Shown here: piece by piece, positions 1 through 8,100 of the stretch
Layout of the letters: each line of letters starts with the position of its first letter
How positions within the stretch are numbered: the stretch's first letter is position 1
Assembly: GCA_024276295.1 (NCBI GenBank)
Contig: JAJRXN010000248.1
Coordinates: 1-10,411 of the forward strand
Length of the DNA: 10,411 bases
From: Acidobacteriota bacterium
GTDB taxonomy: Bacteria; Acidobacteriota; Polarisedimenticolia; J045
Direction: 5' to 3'
The notes under the pieces: model-generated
Database searches by the model: none
What the model was told of the DNA's origin: nothing
The model's input: only the letters and a program-made list of their open reading frames with translations
Position numbers and translations under genes: made by a program

Positions 1-200
1 GCGGCGCACGGCAGCGGCCCTCCGCCGAACGTCGTGCCGAGATCGCCCGGACCGAGATCGCGCGCCAGCTTCTCGCCGACGAGCAGGGCCCCGAGCGGCA
101 GTCCGGCGGCGATCCCCTTGGCCAACGTGATCGCGTCGGGCGTCACGCCGTACACCTGGGCCGCGCTGAAGGCGCCGATCCGGCCGCAGCCGCACTGCAC
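1..200 (-). pseudogene. argD: Continuation of argD beyond the amber codon (runs off window)
   Basis: Reading the argD frame on past the TAG at 203-201 gives an uninterrupted ArgD-like segment of 66 codons up to base 1. It starts VQCGCGRIG, the expected partner of the DExQxGxGRxG motif. It continues through PDAITLAKGIAAGLPLGA, which carries the PLP Schiff-base lysine (residue 250 if the stop is counted as residue 222), and then GTTFGGGPL, the substrate/phosphate-binding turn. No frameshift or second stop is present, and codon use is unchanged. So the gene is either intact apart from one base or only very recently inactivated. The true C-terminus lies outside the window. No ribosome-binding site argues for a separate start here. 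Confidence 0.82.
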
Positions 201-866
201 CTAGTCGAAGACCAGCGCGGCGCCGTGGCGATCGCACAGGGTCCGCGCACGGACGAGCAGTTCCTGCGATGCGGCACGCGCGCCGGCAAGGCCCTGGACC
301 GGCTCGACCAGCACCGCCGCGACGTCGTCGTCGATCGCGGTCTCGAGCGCGTCGGGGTCGTCCCACGGCACGACCCGCGTGAAGCCCGCCAGGCTGCGCC
401 CCGCCGGACTGGTCATCGCCAGGTTGCGGTAGCGTTCGATGCCGGAGACCGCCAGCGTCGCCAGCGTGCGACCGTGGAACGCGCCGCTGAACGCGACGAC
501 CACCGCGCGTCCCGTGGCGCGCCGTGCCAGCGCCAGCGCCTGCTCGTTGGCCTCGGCGCCGGAGTTGACGAGGAACACGCCGCGGCAGCCCGCGGGAGCC
601 AACGCCACGAGGCGCTCGACCAGGCGCTCGCGAGGGGCGAGCGGCACCGCGTTCGAACAGAACAGCAGCGCATCGAGCTGCTCGCGGATCGCCGCAACGA
701 CCTTCGGATGGCGATGGCCGGTCAGCACGACGGCGTGCCCGCCGTACAGGTCGACCACGCGCCGGCCGCGTTCGTCTTCGAGCAGGCAGCCCTCGCCGCG
801 CACGGGACGCAGCGCGAGCCGCCCGTAGACCGGCAGTTCGCCGGCAAACTCCTCGCCGTTCAGCAT
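201..866 (-). CDS. argD: Acetylornithine aminotransferase (ArgD), N-terminal part, ended by a premature amber codon
   Basis: Class-III PLP-dependent aminotransferase. ArgD exchanges N-acetyl(or succinyl)glutamate semialdehyde and glutamate for the N-acylated ornithine in arginine synthesis, in the cytoplasm. Seen: 221 residues with the fold-type-I signatures in order: LYGGHAV near 40-46, GHRHP 50-54, the phosphate-binding NSGAEANEQA 101-110, GAFHGRT 128-134, LVEPVQG 187-193 and VFD 219-221, whose Asp binds the PLP pyridine nitrogen. The next codon is TAG where the family has Glu (DEVQ). The ATG at 866-864 overlaps the argC stop by 7 nt (ATGCTGA), so translation is probably coupled to argC; the ribosome-binding site is weak. 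As read, the product lacks the PLP lysine and cannot be active; family members are near 400 residues. The family call is secure. Whether the stop is genuine or a base error is unknown. Confidence 0.88.
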   Translation of the reverse strand: MLNGEEFAGELPVYGRLALRPVRGEGCLLEDERGRRVVDLYGGHAVVLTGHRHPKVVAAIREQLDALLFCSNAVPLAPRERLVERLVALAPAGCRGVFLVNSGAEANEQALALARRATGRAVVVAFSGAFHGRTLATLAVSGIERYRNLAMTSPAGRSLAGFTRVVPWDDPDALETAIDDDVAAVLVEPVQGLAGARAASQELLVRARTLCDRHGAALVFD

Positions 867-1915
867 GGATAGAGTCCCGGAAAGCTCAAGCCTTCGTCCT
901 CCTGGTGTTCCAGCGCGAGGTTCATCGCCTGGATCGCCTGCCCCGCCGCTCCCTTGACCAGGTTGTCGATCACGCACCAGACGACGACCTCGCGCCCGCC
1001 GTCGCGTGCGACCGCATGGATCCTTGCGTGGTTGGTGCCGGTGACCGCCGCGAGCTCCGGGGGGGTGTCGACGACATGCACGAAGCGCCGGCCGGCCCAA
1101 GCCTCGCCCAGCAGCGCCAGCGGATCCGGGCAGGTCGTCACCGGCCGGAACGTCGCGGTGACGTGGATCCCGCGCACGAGCGGCGCCGAGTGCGGCAGCA
1201 GCGTGCAGCGCTCCTCGCTGCGGCCGCTCGCCTCGCGGAGCTGCTCGGCGATCTCCGCCTCGTGGCGGTGTCCGCCCGGGGCGTAGGCGAACAGGTTGTG
1301 CGCGCGGACCGGGTGGTGCGTGGTCGGGCGCGGGCTCGCGCCGGCGCCGGTCGAGCCGGTCAGCGCGACGGCGACCGGCGGCGTGTCGAGCAGGCCCGCG
1401 GCGGCAAAGGCGTGCAGCGCGAGCAGCGTGGCGGTCGCAAAGCAGCCCGGCGCCGCGATCCGCCGGGCTCCGGCGAGCCGCGTGCCGAGGACGTCCGCCA
1501 GACCGTAGACGAACGTCGGCGCCAGCGACGGCGCGGCGTGTTCGCCGTAGTGCTGCCGGTAGAGCGCCATGTCGCGGATCCGGAAGTCCGCGGCGAGGTC
1601 GACCACCAGCCGCGGCTCGCGGGCCAGCACGGCGTCGATCGCGCGCTGCGAGTCCCCATGCGGCAGCGCGAGGAACAGCACGTCGGCCCCCTCGGCGGCC
1701 CGCTCCGGCCCGCCCTCCGCGAGCGGCTGCGCGCCGAGCGGCAGATGCGCCAGCGCAGGGTGCACGTCGCCGAGCGGCGCGCCGCCACGGCTGCGCGAAA
1801 ACGCCGCCAGCGAGGCCACGCGCGGATGCCCGGCGAGCAGCCGCAGCAGCTCGCCGCCGACGTAGCCCGCCGCGCCGGCGACGGCGACGCGCAGGTGGCG
1901 GTCAGCAGCGGACAT
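860..1915 (-). CDS. argC: N-acetyl-gamma-glutamyl-phosphate reductase (ArgC)
   Basis: NADPH-dependent reduction of N-acyl-gamma-glutamyl phosphate to the semialdehyde, the step just before ArgD; cytoplasmic. Seen: 351 residues, the usual family length. The Rossmann motif GAAGYVG is at 14-20, a DLAADFR stretch near 106-112, the catalytic cysteine in APGCFAT (Cys158), a GSTGAG loop at 187-192, GHRHEAEI at 215-222 (His216 is a plausible general acid/base) and the C-terminal VIDNLVKGAAGQAIQAMN signature near 315-332. The ATG at 1915 has GAGG about 7 nt upstream and overlaps the preceding P-loop NTPase gene by 14 nt. Its own stop overlaps the argD start. It is complete with no missing catalytic residue. 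A LysY-type role in a LysW-carrier pathway is less likely, because ArgG is in the same operon and no carrier protein is visible. Confidence 0.95.
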   Translation of the reverse strand: MSAADRHLRVAVAGAAGYVGGELLRLLAGHPRVASLAAFSRSRGGAPLGDVHPALAHLPLGAQPLAEGGPERAAEGADVLFLALPHGDSQRAIDAVLAREPRLVVDLAADFRIRDMALYRQHYGEHAAPSLAPTFVYGLADVLGTRLAGARRIAAPGCFATATLLALHAFAAAGLLDTPPVAVALTGSTGAGASPRPTTHHPVRAHNLFAYAPGGHRHEAEIAEQLREASGRSEERCTLLPHSAPLVRGIHVTATFRPVTTCPDPLALLGEAWAGRRFVHVVDTPPELAAVTGTNHARIHAVARDGGREVVVWCVIDNLVKGAAGQAIQAMNLALEHQEDEGLSFPGLYPC

Positions 1916-2963
1916 CGAGCGCCTCGCGGACGAGCGCGACGAGCGCCTCCGGCTCGCGGCGCGCGTTGTGCGCCGGGATGCCGAGCGTCTCGCGCACGAA
2001 GCGCGTGCCGACCTCGTTGTCGGTCGCGGGGCCGGTGATCGCGGTCGTCTCGAGACCGAACCGCTCCTGCAGGACGCGGTGCGCGCCCCACGCAGCGACC
2101 TGGTCCGGGGCGGCGACGATCAGCGCCGCGCGCAACGCCATCAGTCCGCGGTCGGCCAGGATCCGGCCGACGCCGTACTCGCCGAGGATCCCGTCCCCCA
2201 GCTCGGCGACGATCACGTCCGGACGCACCGTCGCCTCGAGATGGTTGAGCAGCGCCCGCGCGATCGGCAGCACGTCCTCCTCGCGCGTCGAGACGACGCC
2301 GGCATCGTCGAACGACAGCCCGGCGACCGCGCCTGCGTCTTCCATCGCCAGCGAGTCGCGCCGCAGCGAGACGCCGGTCAGCTTGACGCCGCCGACCTTG
2401 AACCCGGCGCGCGAGAGCCCGCGGACCAGTTCTGCGGCAGCGACGGTCTTGCCGGAGTGCATGCAGGTCCCGGCGACGTAGACGACCGGCGTGCGGGCGG
2501 TCAGCCGTTCCGCCGGGGCGATCGCCTCCGTGCGGACGTGCGCCGGACGGCCGATCCGGTCTCCGGTCGGTGGAAACGTCAGCACCGCGCCGAGCACCTC
2601 CGCCTCGAACGGCGGTCCGAGATCCGGGTTGCCGGCGGTGCAGCGCCCGAGCACGCCGCCCATGTTCAGCACGTGGATCGTGTCTCCCGGCGCGAGCGCG
2701 TCCGGCACGACGCCGGCGTAGCCGCGCAGCGCGCGCCGCGTGCCGAGCGTGCCGGCCAGCGTGTCGCCGGCGCGCAGCCGGACGAGCCGTCCGGTCGGGA
2801 TCTCGACCTGGTTGTAGGTCGACTTGTCGTTGAGGATCCGCACCGCGAGCACGCAGCCCTCGCGACACGCGATCTCCGGGCCGATCAGCACGTCGTGGCC
2901 GATCCCGGCGTGCCGGGTCGACGAAGCGATCCGGTCGAGCCGCAGCCGGGTGGTGCGCGTCAT
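1902..2963 (-). CDS. BioD/DUF1611-like P-loop NTPase of unknown function in the arginine operon
   Basis: Function not known to me. The 353-residue protein has two parts. Residues 1-150 look beta-rich and Gly-rich (RILNDKSTYNQVEIPTGR 42-59, GTLGTRRALRGYAG 71-84, NMGGVLGR 100-107). Residues 158-350 form a P-loop NTPase: GTCMHSGKT (165-173) has the exact spacing of the dethiobiotin synthetase GTDTxVGKT motif. GVKLTG (192-197) matches the BioD KPxxxG region, AELGDG (253-258) its acidic EGAGG-like motif, and ITGPATDNEVG (309-319) may be a nucleotide-specificity loop. DUF1611 proteins, which include DgcN (reported as a D-glutamate N-acetyltransferase), share a similar P-loop; that link is an inference. 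The ATG overlaps the argG stop as ATGA, with GGAGGAG upstream, and the end overlaps argC by 14 nt. It is therefore locked inside the operon and probably serves arginine synthesis or its regulation. Confidence 0.85.
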   Translation of the reverse strand: MTRTTRLRLDRIASSTRHAGIGHDVLIGPEIACREGCVLAVRILNDKSTYNQVEIPTGRLVRLRAGDTLAGTLGTRRALRGYAGVVPDALAPGDTIHVLNMGGVLGRCTAGNPDLGPPFEAEVLGAVLTFPPTGDRIGRPAHVRTEAIAPAERLTARTPVVYVAGTCMHSGKTVAAAELVRGLSRAGFKVGGVKLTGVSLRRDSLAMEDAGAVAGLSFDDAGVVSTREEDVLPIARALLNHLEATVRPDVIVAELGDGILGEYGVGRILADRGLMALRAALIVAAPDQVAAWGAHRVLQERFGLETTAITGPATDNEVGTRFVRETLGIPAHNARREPEALVALVREALDVRC

Positions 2964-4159
2964 GGAAGCTCCTCCCCCCCGCCGCGCGCCGCGGCGAGTC
3001 GCGCCGGGATGGCGGCGATCCGGGCGAACGCCCGCGCCTCGTCGCCCGACCACAGCGCATGGGTCTCGCCGTAGGTCGCCACTTCGGGGGCGAACAGACT
3101 GTGCGGGCTCTCGGCACCGGTCACCGCGAACCGGCCCTCGTCGAGCCGGACGCGCGTGCGGCCCTCCACGCGTCGCTGCGAGTGCCCGATCATCGCCGCG
3201 ATGTCGTCCATCACCGGATCGAACGCCTGGCCCTCGTGGAGCCGGTCGCCCCAGAAGCGCGCGAGGTGGTCCTTCCAGAACGCCTGCCAGCGGGTCAGCA
3301 CGAGCTTTTCCAGTTCGCGGTGCGCCGCGATCAGCACGAGCGCGGCGCCCGCTTCGAAGCCGATCCGCCCCTTGATGCCGAGCACCGTCTCGCCGACGTG
3401 GATCCCGCGGCCGACGCCGAGCGGGCCGGTCATCCGGGACAGCGCCGCGACCAGCGCAGGGCCGGAGAGCCGCTCGCCGTCGAGCGAGACCGGCAGGCCG
3501 CGTTCCCATCCGATGACGACGTCCCGGCCGTCAGCGGCCGCGGCCGGGCCCAAGGCATCCCAGGCATCGTCGGGCGGCGCGGCCCACGGATCGTGGGTCC
3601 AGTCGCCGCCGAGGGTCGTGCCCCACAGGCCGGCGTTGACCGAATAGCGACTCGCGCCGGACGGCACGTCGAAGCCGTGTTCGACCAGCCAGTCGGCGGT
3701 CTGCCGGCGCGACCAGCCGAGTTCGCGCACCGGAGTCAGGATCGGCAGATCGGGCAGCAGCACGTGGAAGGCGACGTCGAAACGCACCTGGTCGTTGCCG
3801 GCCCCGGTCGAGCCGTGGGCCACGGCGTCGGCGTCGACCTCGCGCGCGACCTTCGCCACCTCGATCGCCTGCTGCGTCCGCTCGGCGGCGACCGACAGCG
3901 GGTAGACCTCGCCGCGCAGCACGTTGCCGCGGATCAGCGTCGCGACGAAACGGTCCCAGACCGCCTGGCGCGCGTCGATCTCGCGGTGCTCGACCGCGCC
4001 GAGCGCCCGCGCGCGGGCGCGGATCGCGGCGCGCTCCCCGGCGTCGAAGCCGCCGGTGTCGACGGTCACCGTCACGATTTCCGCCCGGTGCTTCTCCGCC
4101 AGGTACGGCACGCAGAAGGAGGTGTCGAGCCCTCCGGAAAACGCCAGCACGATCCGCAT
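2960..4159 (-). CDS. argG: Argininosuccinate synthase (ArgG), Bacteroidetes/Xanthomonad-type variant
   Basis: ATP-dependent condensation of citrulline and aspartate to argininosuccinate; cytoplasmic. Seen: 399 residues. The N-type ATP pyrophosphatase P-loop is AFSGGLDTS (6-14), and HGSTGAGNDQVRFD (115-128) is the citrulline/aspartate-binding region. RYSVNAGLWG (171-180) and the helical C-terminal tail (about 280-330) complete the protein. Classical ArgG reads TGKGNDQVRFE; TGAGNDQVRFD resembles the divergent ArgG found in Bacteroidetes and Xanthomonadales, whose pathways carbamoylate an N-acyl-ornithine. I chose the ATG at 4159 because MRIVLAFSGGLDTS is the usual N-terminus and a strong purine-rich Shine-Dalgarno (GGGGAGGGG) lies just upstream; longer upstream starts add no homologous sequence. 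It is the first gene of the operon, and its stop overlaps the next start (ATGA). Confidence 0.96.
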   Translation of the reverse strand: MRIVLAFSGGLDTSFCVPYLAEKHRAEIVTVTVDTGGFDAGERAAIRARARALGAVEHREIDARQAVWDRFVATLIRGNVLRGEVYPLSVAAERTQQAIEVAKVAREVDADAVAHGSTGAGNDQVRFDVAFHVLLPDLPILTPVRELGWSRRQTADWLVEHGFDVPSGASRYSVNAGLWGTTLGGDWTHDPWAAPPDDAWDALGPAAAADGRDVVIGWERGLPVSLDGERLSGPALVAALSRMTGPLGVGRGIHVGETVLGIKGRIGFEAGAALVLIAAHRELEKLVLTRWQAFWKDHLARFWGDRLHEGQAFDPVMDDIAAMIGHSQRRVEGRTRVRLDEGRFAVTGAESPHSLFAPEVATYGETHALWSGDEARAFARIAAIPARLAAARGGGEELP

Positions 4160-4207
4160 CGCCCCTCCCCGCCCCGCGGACGGCATCCCGCCGACTTGCA
4201 TGAGCAG

Positions 4208-4228
4208 TGAATAGCGAATGATTATGCA
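4208..4228. promoter_or_regulatory. ARG-box-like operator overlapping the argG promoter
   Basis: Two overlapping matches to the ArgR site TGAAT-N4-ATTCA are visible on the plus strand. The first is TGAAT-AGCG-AATGA at 4208-4221 (8 of 10 arm bases). The second is CGAAT-GATT-ATGCA at 4215-4228 (8 of 10). They are offset by 7 bp and overlap the candidate -10, a suitable place for arginine-dependent repression. No ArgR gene is in the window, so the regulator is inferred. AT-rich DNA can match this loose consensus by chance. Confidence 0.35.
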
Positions 4229-4246
4229 CCCACCTCCCGCTGTCAA
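4221..4246 (-). promoter_or_regulatory. Candidate promoter for the arg operon
   Basis: On the minus strand a perfect TTGACA hexamer (4246-4241) is followed by an AT-rich CATAAT (4226-4221), which matches 5 of 6 bases of the -10 consensus. This is the only AT-rich patch in the argG upstream region. The spacing is 14 nt, shorter than the preferred 16-18, so the -10 assignment is uncertain. Transcription from here would give a leader of about 55 nt before the argG ATG. Confidence 0.45.
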
Positions 4247-4312
4247 GTCCGTACGTGCCGGCCGTGCCAGAATCGGCGCGACCGCAGCCCGCCGGTCCCG
4301 AGGAGCGTGCCG

Positions 4313-5116
4313 ATGGCCAGCCCGCACCCCCTGCCGGCGTTCCTGACCGTGCCGCTCGCCGCGGCCGGCCTGGTGTTCGCCGCCGGCGATCCGGCCCCGG
4401 AGGCCGTCGCGCGCGAACTCGCCCGGAGGCTCGACCGCGCCTGGGCCGGTCTGGCCGCCGCCCCGGCCGGGCGAGGCAGCGTGCCGGACGCCGTGGCCCG
4501 CGTGCTCGACGAGATCGCGGGCGACGACGATCCCGCGCGGCGGGCACGGCAGGTCGGCCTCGCCCTGGCCCGACGCTTCGACGGCTGGTTCGCCGACGAG
4601 GTCCGGCTGCCGCCTCCGCTCGCCGATCGCGGAGAGCCGCCCGCCGAGGCGTGGGCCGCCGAGGCGCGGCGCCGGCTGGTCCGCGAGGAGGCGCAGGCGC
4701 TCGCCGAGGCGCTCGACGAGCAGGATGCGGCCGGCGCGCGGGACGCCGCCCTGGCGGTGGCGCGGATCCGCTTCCGGCGCGCGGCGCTGCTGCCGGCGAG
4801 CGCGCTCGACCGGCTGCGCTTCGAGGAGACGCGGGAAGGCCTCGCCCTCTGGACCGTGCTGCGCGGATTCGAGCGGGCCGACGCCGCGACGCTTTCCGGC
4901 GCGGCGCCGCTGGCCCGCGCCCTGCGCGCGCGGATCGGCAGCGTGATCGAGCGGGTGGCCGGAGGGGGCGCGTCCGCCCCGCCGGCCGTCACCGGATGCG
5001 CGATCGCGCTGCTGCTCGACCGCGCGCAGCCGGGGTGGCAGGACGACTGGCTCGCCCGGCAGGTCCCGCTCGACGCGATGCTCGCCGGGCCGCCGTTCGG
5101 CGGACCGGGACGCTGA
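4313..5116 (+). CDS. Hypothetical protein, Ala/Arg-rich, 267 aa
   Basis: I do not recognise a named family. The ATG at 4313 is chosen because AGGAG (4301-4305) sits 7 nt upstream; a GTG at 4307 is too close to that site. The N-terminus (PAFLTVPLAAAGLVFAAGD) is mildly hydrophobic but lacks the basic start of a clear signal peptide. The rest is predicted to be mostly helical and rich in Ala, Arg, Glu and Leu. Residues 170-262 have the layout REGLALWTVLRG ... TGCAIALLLDRAQPGWQDD ... LDAMLAGPPFG. This recalls the C-terminal half of poorly described metallopeptidase-like proteins (EGLARY ... GxAxxLLLDR ... PGWK); no HExxH motif is present, so any link is to an inactive relative and is speculative. 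It diverges from argG across 153 nt and converges on the BNR gene. Confidence 0.72.
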   Translation: MASPHPLPAFLTVPLAAAGLVFAAGDPAPEAVARELARRLDRAWAGLAAAPAGRGSVPDAVARVLDEIAGDDDPARRARQVGLALARRFDGWFADEVRLPPPLADRGEPPAEAWAAEARRRLVREEAQALAEALDEQDAAGARDAALAVARIRFRRAALLPASALDRLRFEETREGLALWTVLRGFERADAATLSGAAPLARALRARIGSVIERVAGGGASAPPAVTGCAIALLLDRAQPGWQDDWLARQVPLDAMLAGPPFGGPGR

Positions 5117-5122
5117 CGCGCG

Positions 5123-8100
5123 CTACGGGATCCCGATCGGCGCCAGGCCGCGGGACCGCATGAACTCGACGAGCGCAGGCACCTGTTCGGTGGCCACCGC
5201 ATCGAGCCGGGCACCGAGGGCGGCGAGTTCGGCCTCGAGTTCCTTCCAGCGCGCGTAGGCCGAGTCCGCCGGCCGGCCGCCGGCCGACTCGATCACCCGC
5301 TGGAGGAACGCGAGCTGGTTGTCGAGACCGGGACGGAAGTTGAGGATGTCCTGGGCCGCCTCGGACTTCGGCTGGGTCAGCTCGCCCTCGATCGCGTCGA
5401 GTTCCTCGCGCAGTGGTGCGGCGAGGTCCTTCGCCTCCTGACCCAGGTCCGCGTCGCCGGCGCGCCGCTCGAACAGGTCGAGCTGCTCGCGCAGGCTGCG
5501 GGCCCGGCGGACCAGTTCGTGCGTCCGGCCGAGGCCGTCCCACACCGTGCGGGCGAGGCGGAACCGCTCGACCAGGTCCTCCGTCGCGTAGCCGGTGCGC
5601 GGATCCTGCCGGACGCGCAGCGTCGCGGTCCGCACGGTCCCGCCGAGCGTCAGCCGCAGCTCGTAGTCTCCCGGCGGCAGGCGCGGACCGGTCGGGCGCC
5701 CCCAGAGGACCGTCCCGTCGGCCAGCCGCTGCTCCGGCAGGCGCAGGTCCCACGCGAAGCGGTTGAGCCCGCGTCGGGCGGGAAGCGTGCGCGGCACGCG
5801 CGCCGCGTCCTGCGGCTCGGGCCACGGATTCGGTGCGCGGTAGTCCTCCTCGCGGCTCGAGAAGCGGCGCAGCAGCCCGCCGTCGGCATCGCGCACCTCG
5901 AGCACCAGTTCGGCGCCGGCGGTGTCGTCCGGATCGAGGTCGGCGGCGAGCAGGTAGTCGATCGTCGCGCCGTGCGGGCCGAGCGGAATCGTCTCGCGGG
6001 GCGCGAACAGGTGCACCGGCTCGCCGAGCATCTCCGGCGTGATCTGTCGCAGCGGCGACAGGTCGTCGAGAATCCAGAAGCCCCGCCCCTGGGTCGAGAG
6101 CACGAGGTCGCCGTGACGGACCGCCATGTCGGTGATCGGCGTCACCGGCAGGTTGCGCTGCAGGCGGATCCAGCGGCGGCCGTCGTCGAACGAGACGTAC
6201 AGCCCGTACTCGGTCCCGGCGTAGAGCAGTCCGCGCCGGACCGGGTCCTCGCGCACGACGCGCACGAAGTGGCCGTCGGGGATCCCGTTGCGGCCGTCGG
6301 TCAGCAGCGTCCAGTGCGCGCCGAAGTCGTCGGTCCGGAACACGTACGGGCGGAAGTCGTCGAGGCGGTAGCGATGCACGGCGAGAAACGCGCGTCCCGG
6401 CGCGTGCGCCGACAGCTCGATCGTGTTGACGGTCGCCCACTCGGGCATTCCCTTGGGCGTGATCTCCTCCCAGTGCGCGCCGTCGTCACGCGAGAGGTGC
6501 ACCAGGCCGTCGTCGGTCCCGACCCACAGCAGACCCTGCCGGTGGGGTGACTCCTCGAACGCGAAGATCGTGTCGTAGACCTCGACGCCGGTGTTGTCGA
6601 GCGTGATCGGCCCGCCGGCGGGGCGCTGCTTGTCGGGGTCGTCGCGCGTCAGGTCGGGACTGATGATCTCCCAGGTCCGCCCGTCGTCGCGTGAGCGGTG
6701 CACGTACTGCGAACAGTGGTAGACCACCGACGGATCGTGCGGCGAGATGCGGATCGGCGCATTCCACTGGAAGCGGTACTCGAGCTGGTCCGCACCGCGG
6801 CCGACGGCGAGCTGCGGCCACGCCATCACCTGCCGGTCCTCGCCGGTGCGATGGTCGTGGCGGCTGATGGTCCCCCCGTAGCAGCCGACCCAGGTGATCT
6901 CCGGGTCGCGCGGATCGACCGCGACGTGTCCGCTCTCACAGCCGCCGACGGGATACCAGTCGGCGCGCGTGATCCGCCCGGAGCGGGTGCGGCTCGGCAG
7001 CGACAGCGAAGTGTTGTCCTGCTGCGAGCCGTAGATCCGGTACGGAAAGCGGTCATCGACGGTGACGCGGTAGATCTCCGCCGTCGGCTGGTTGGCCTGC
7101 GTGGTCCACGACGCGCCGCCGTTGCGGGTGACGTTGGCGCCGCCGTCGTTGCCGTTGATCATCACCTGCGGGTCGTCCGGATCGATCCACAGGTAGTGAT
7201 GATCGCCGTGCGGAGCCCGGATCGACTCCCACGTCGCGCCGGCGTCGTGCGAGCGCCAGAGCAGGACGTTGGTCACGTAGACCGTCTCGGGGTCCTGCGG
7301 GTCGGCGTAGACGTGCGTGTAGTACCACGCGCGCTGGCGCAGGTTGCGGTCCTGCGAGACGAGCCGGAAGTGCCGGCCGCGGTCGTCCGAGACGTACAGC
7401 CCGCCCTCCGTCGCGTGCTCGACGAGCACCCAGACGCGCTGCGGCCGCGCCGGGGACACCGCGACGGCGATCTTGCCGAGGACACCCTCCGGCAGCCCGC
7501 GCGTGAGTTTCTCCCAGGTGTCGCCGCCGTCGACCGACTTGTAGAGCCCGCTGCCGGGACCGCCGCTGATCATCGTCCACGGGAGGCGCACCGCCTGCCA
7601 GAACGCGGCGTAGAGAATCCGGGGGTTTTCCGGGTCGAGCGCGAGGTCGACCGCGCCGGCCTCGTCGCTGACGTGCAGGACGTTCTCCCAGCTCGCTCCG
7701 CCGTCCTCCGAGCGGAACACGCCGCGCTGCCGGCTGGCCCCGAAGGCGTGGCCGAGCACGGCGACCCAGACCCGGTCCGGGTCGTCAGGATGGACGCGGA
7801 TGCGGCCGATCTGCCCGGCATCCTCGAGCCCGACGTGCTGCCAGGTCTCGCCGCCATCGGTCGAACGGTAGACACCGTCGCCGGCCGACGTGTTGCCACG
7901 GATATCGACCGAGCCCATGCCGACCCAGATCACGTTCGGATCGGACGGAGCGACGGCGATCGCACCGACCGAGGCGCTGCCGAACACCGACGCCGCGGTC
8001 GGATCGTCCCGCAACGTCTCCGGATCGACGTCGGAGAGGCTCTCCCAGGTCAGGCCGCCGTCGGTGGTGCGGAAGACGCCACCACCGGTCGAGCCCATGT

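Noticed and set aside
201..203. Genome-wide reassignment of TAG to an amino acid
   Set aside because: The BNR gene ends with TAG (5125-5123) right after a complete protein, so TAG works as a stop in this window; one isolated in-frame TAG does not support a changed code.
1360..3117. Minus-strand open frame (585 codons) across the P-loop NTPase and argC
   Set aside because: Very Arg-rich, and it is frame-shifted relative to two recognised genes with proper starts.
2964..3509. N-terminal extension of the P-loop NTPase into argG
   Set aside because: It would overlap argG by over 500 nt; the ATG at 2963 has GGAGGAG upstream and the ATGA coupling typical of operons.
860..4159. LysW-carrier (lysine/arginine) biosynthesis cluster
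   Set aside because: No small acidic LysW-like protein or LysX/ArgX ATP-grasp ligase is present; ArgG, ArgC and ArgD fit the acetyl/succinyl-glutamate route.
4196..4225. Divergent plus-strand promoter for the hypothetical gene (TTGCAT ... GATTAT)
   Set aside because: Only 3 of 6 and 4 of 6 consensus matches; too weak to annotate, though some promoter for that gene must exist in or near this gap.
4160..4327. Upstream starts for ArgG
   Set aside because: The added residues have no ArgG similarity and would translate through the promoter region; MRIVLAFSGGLDTS is the usual N-terminus.
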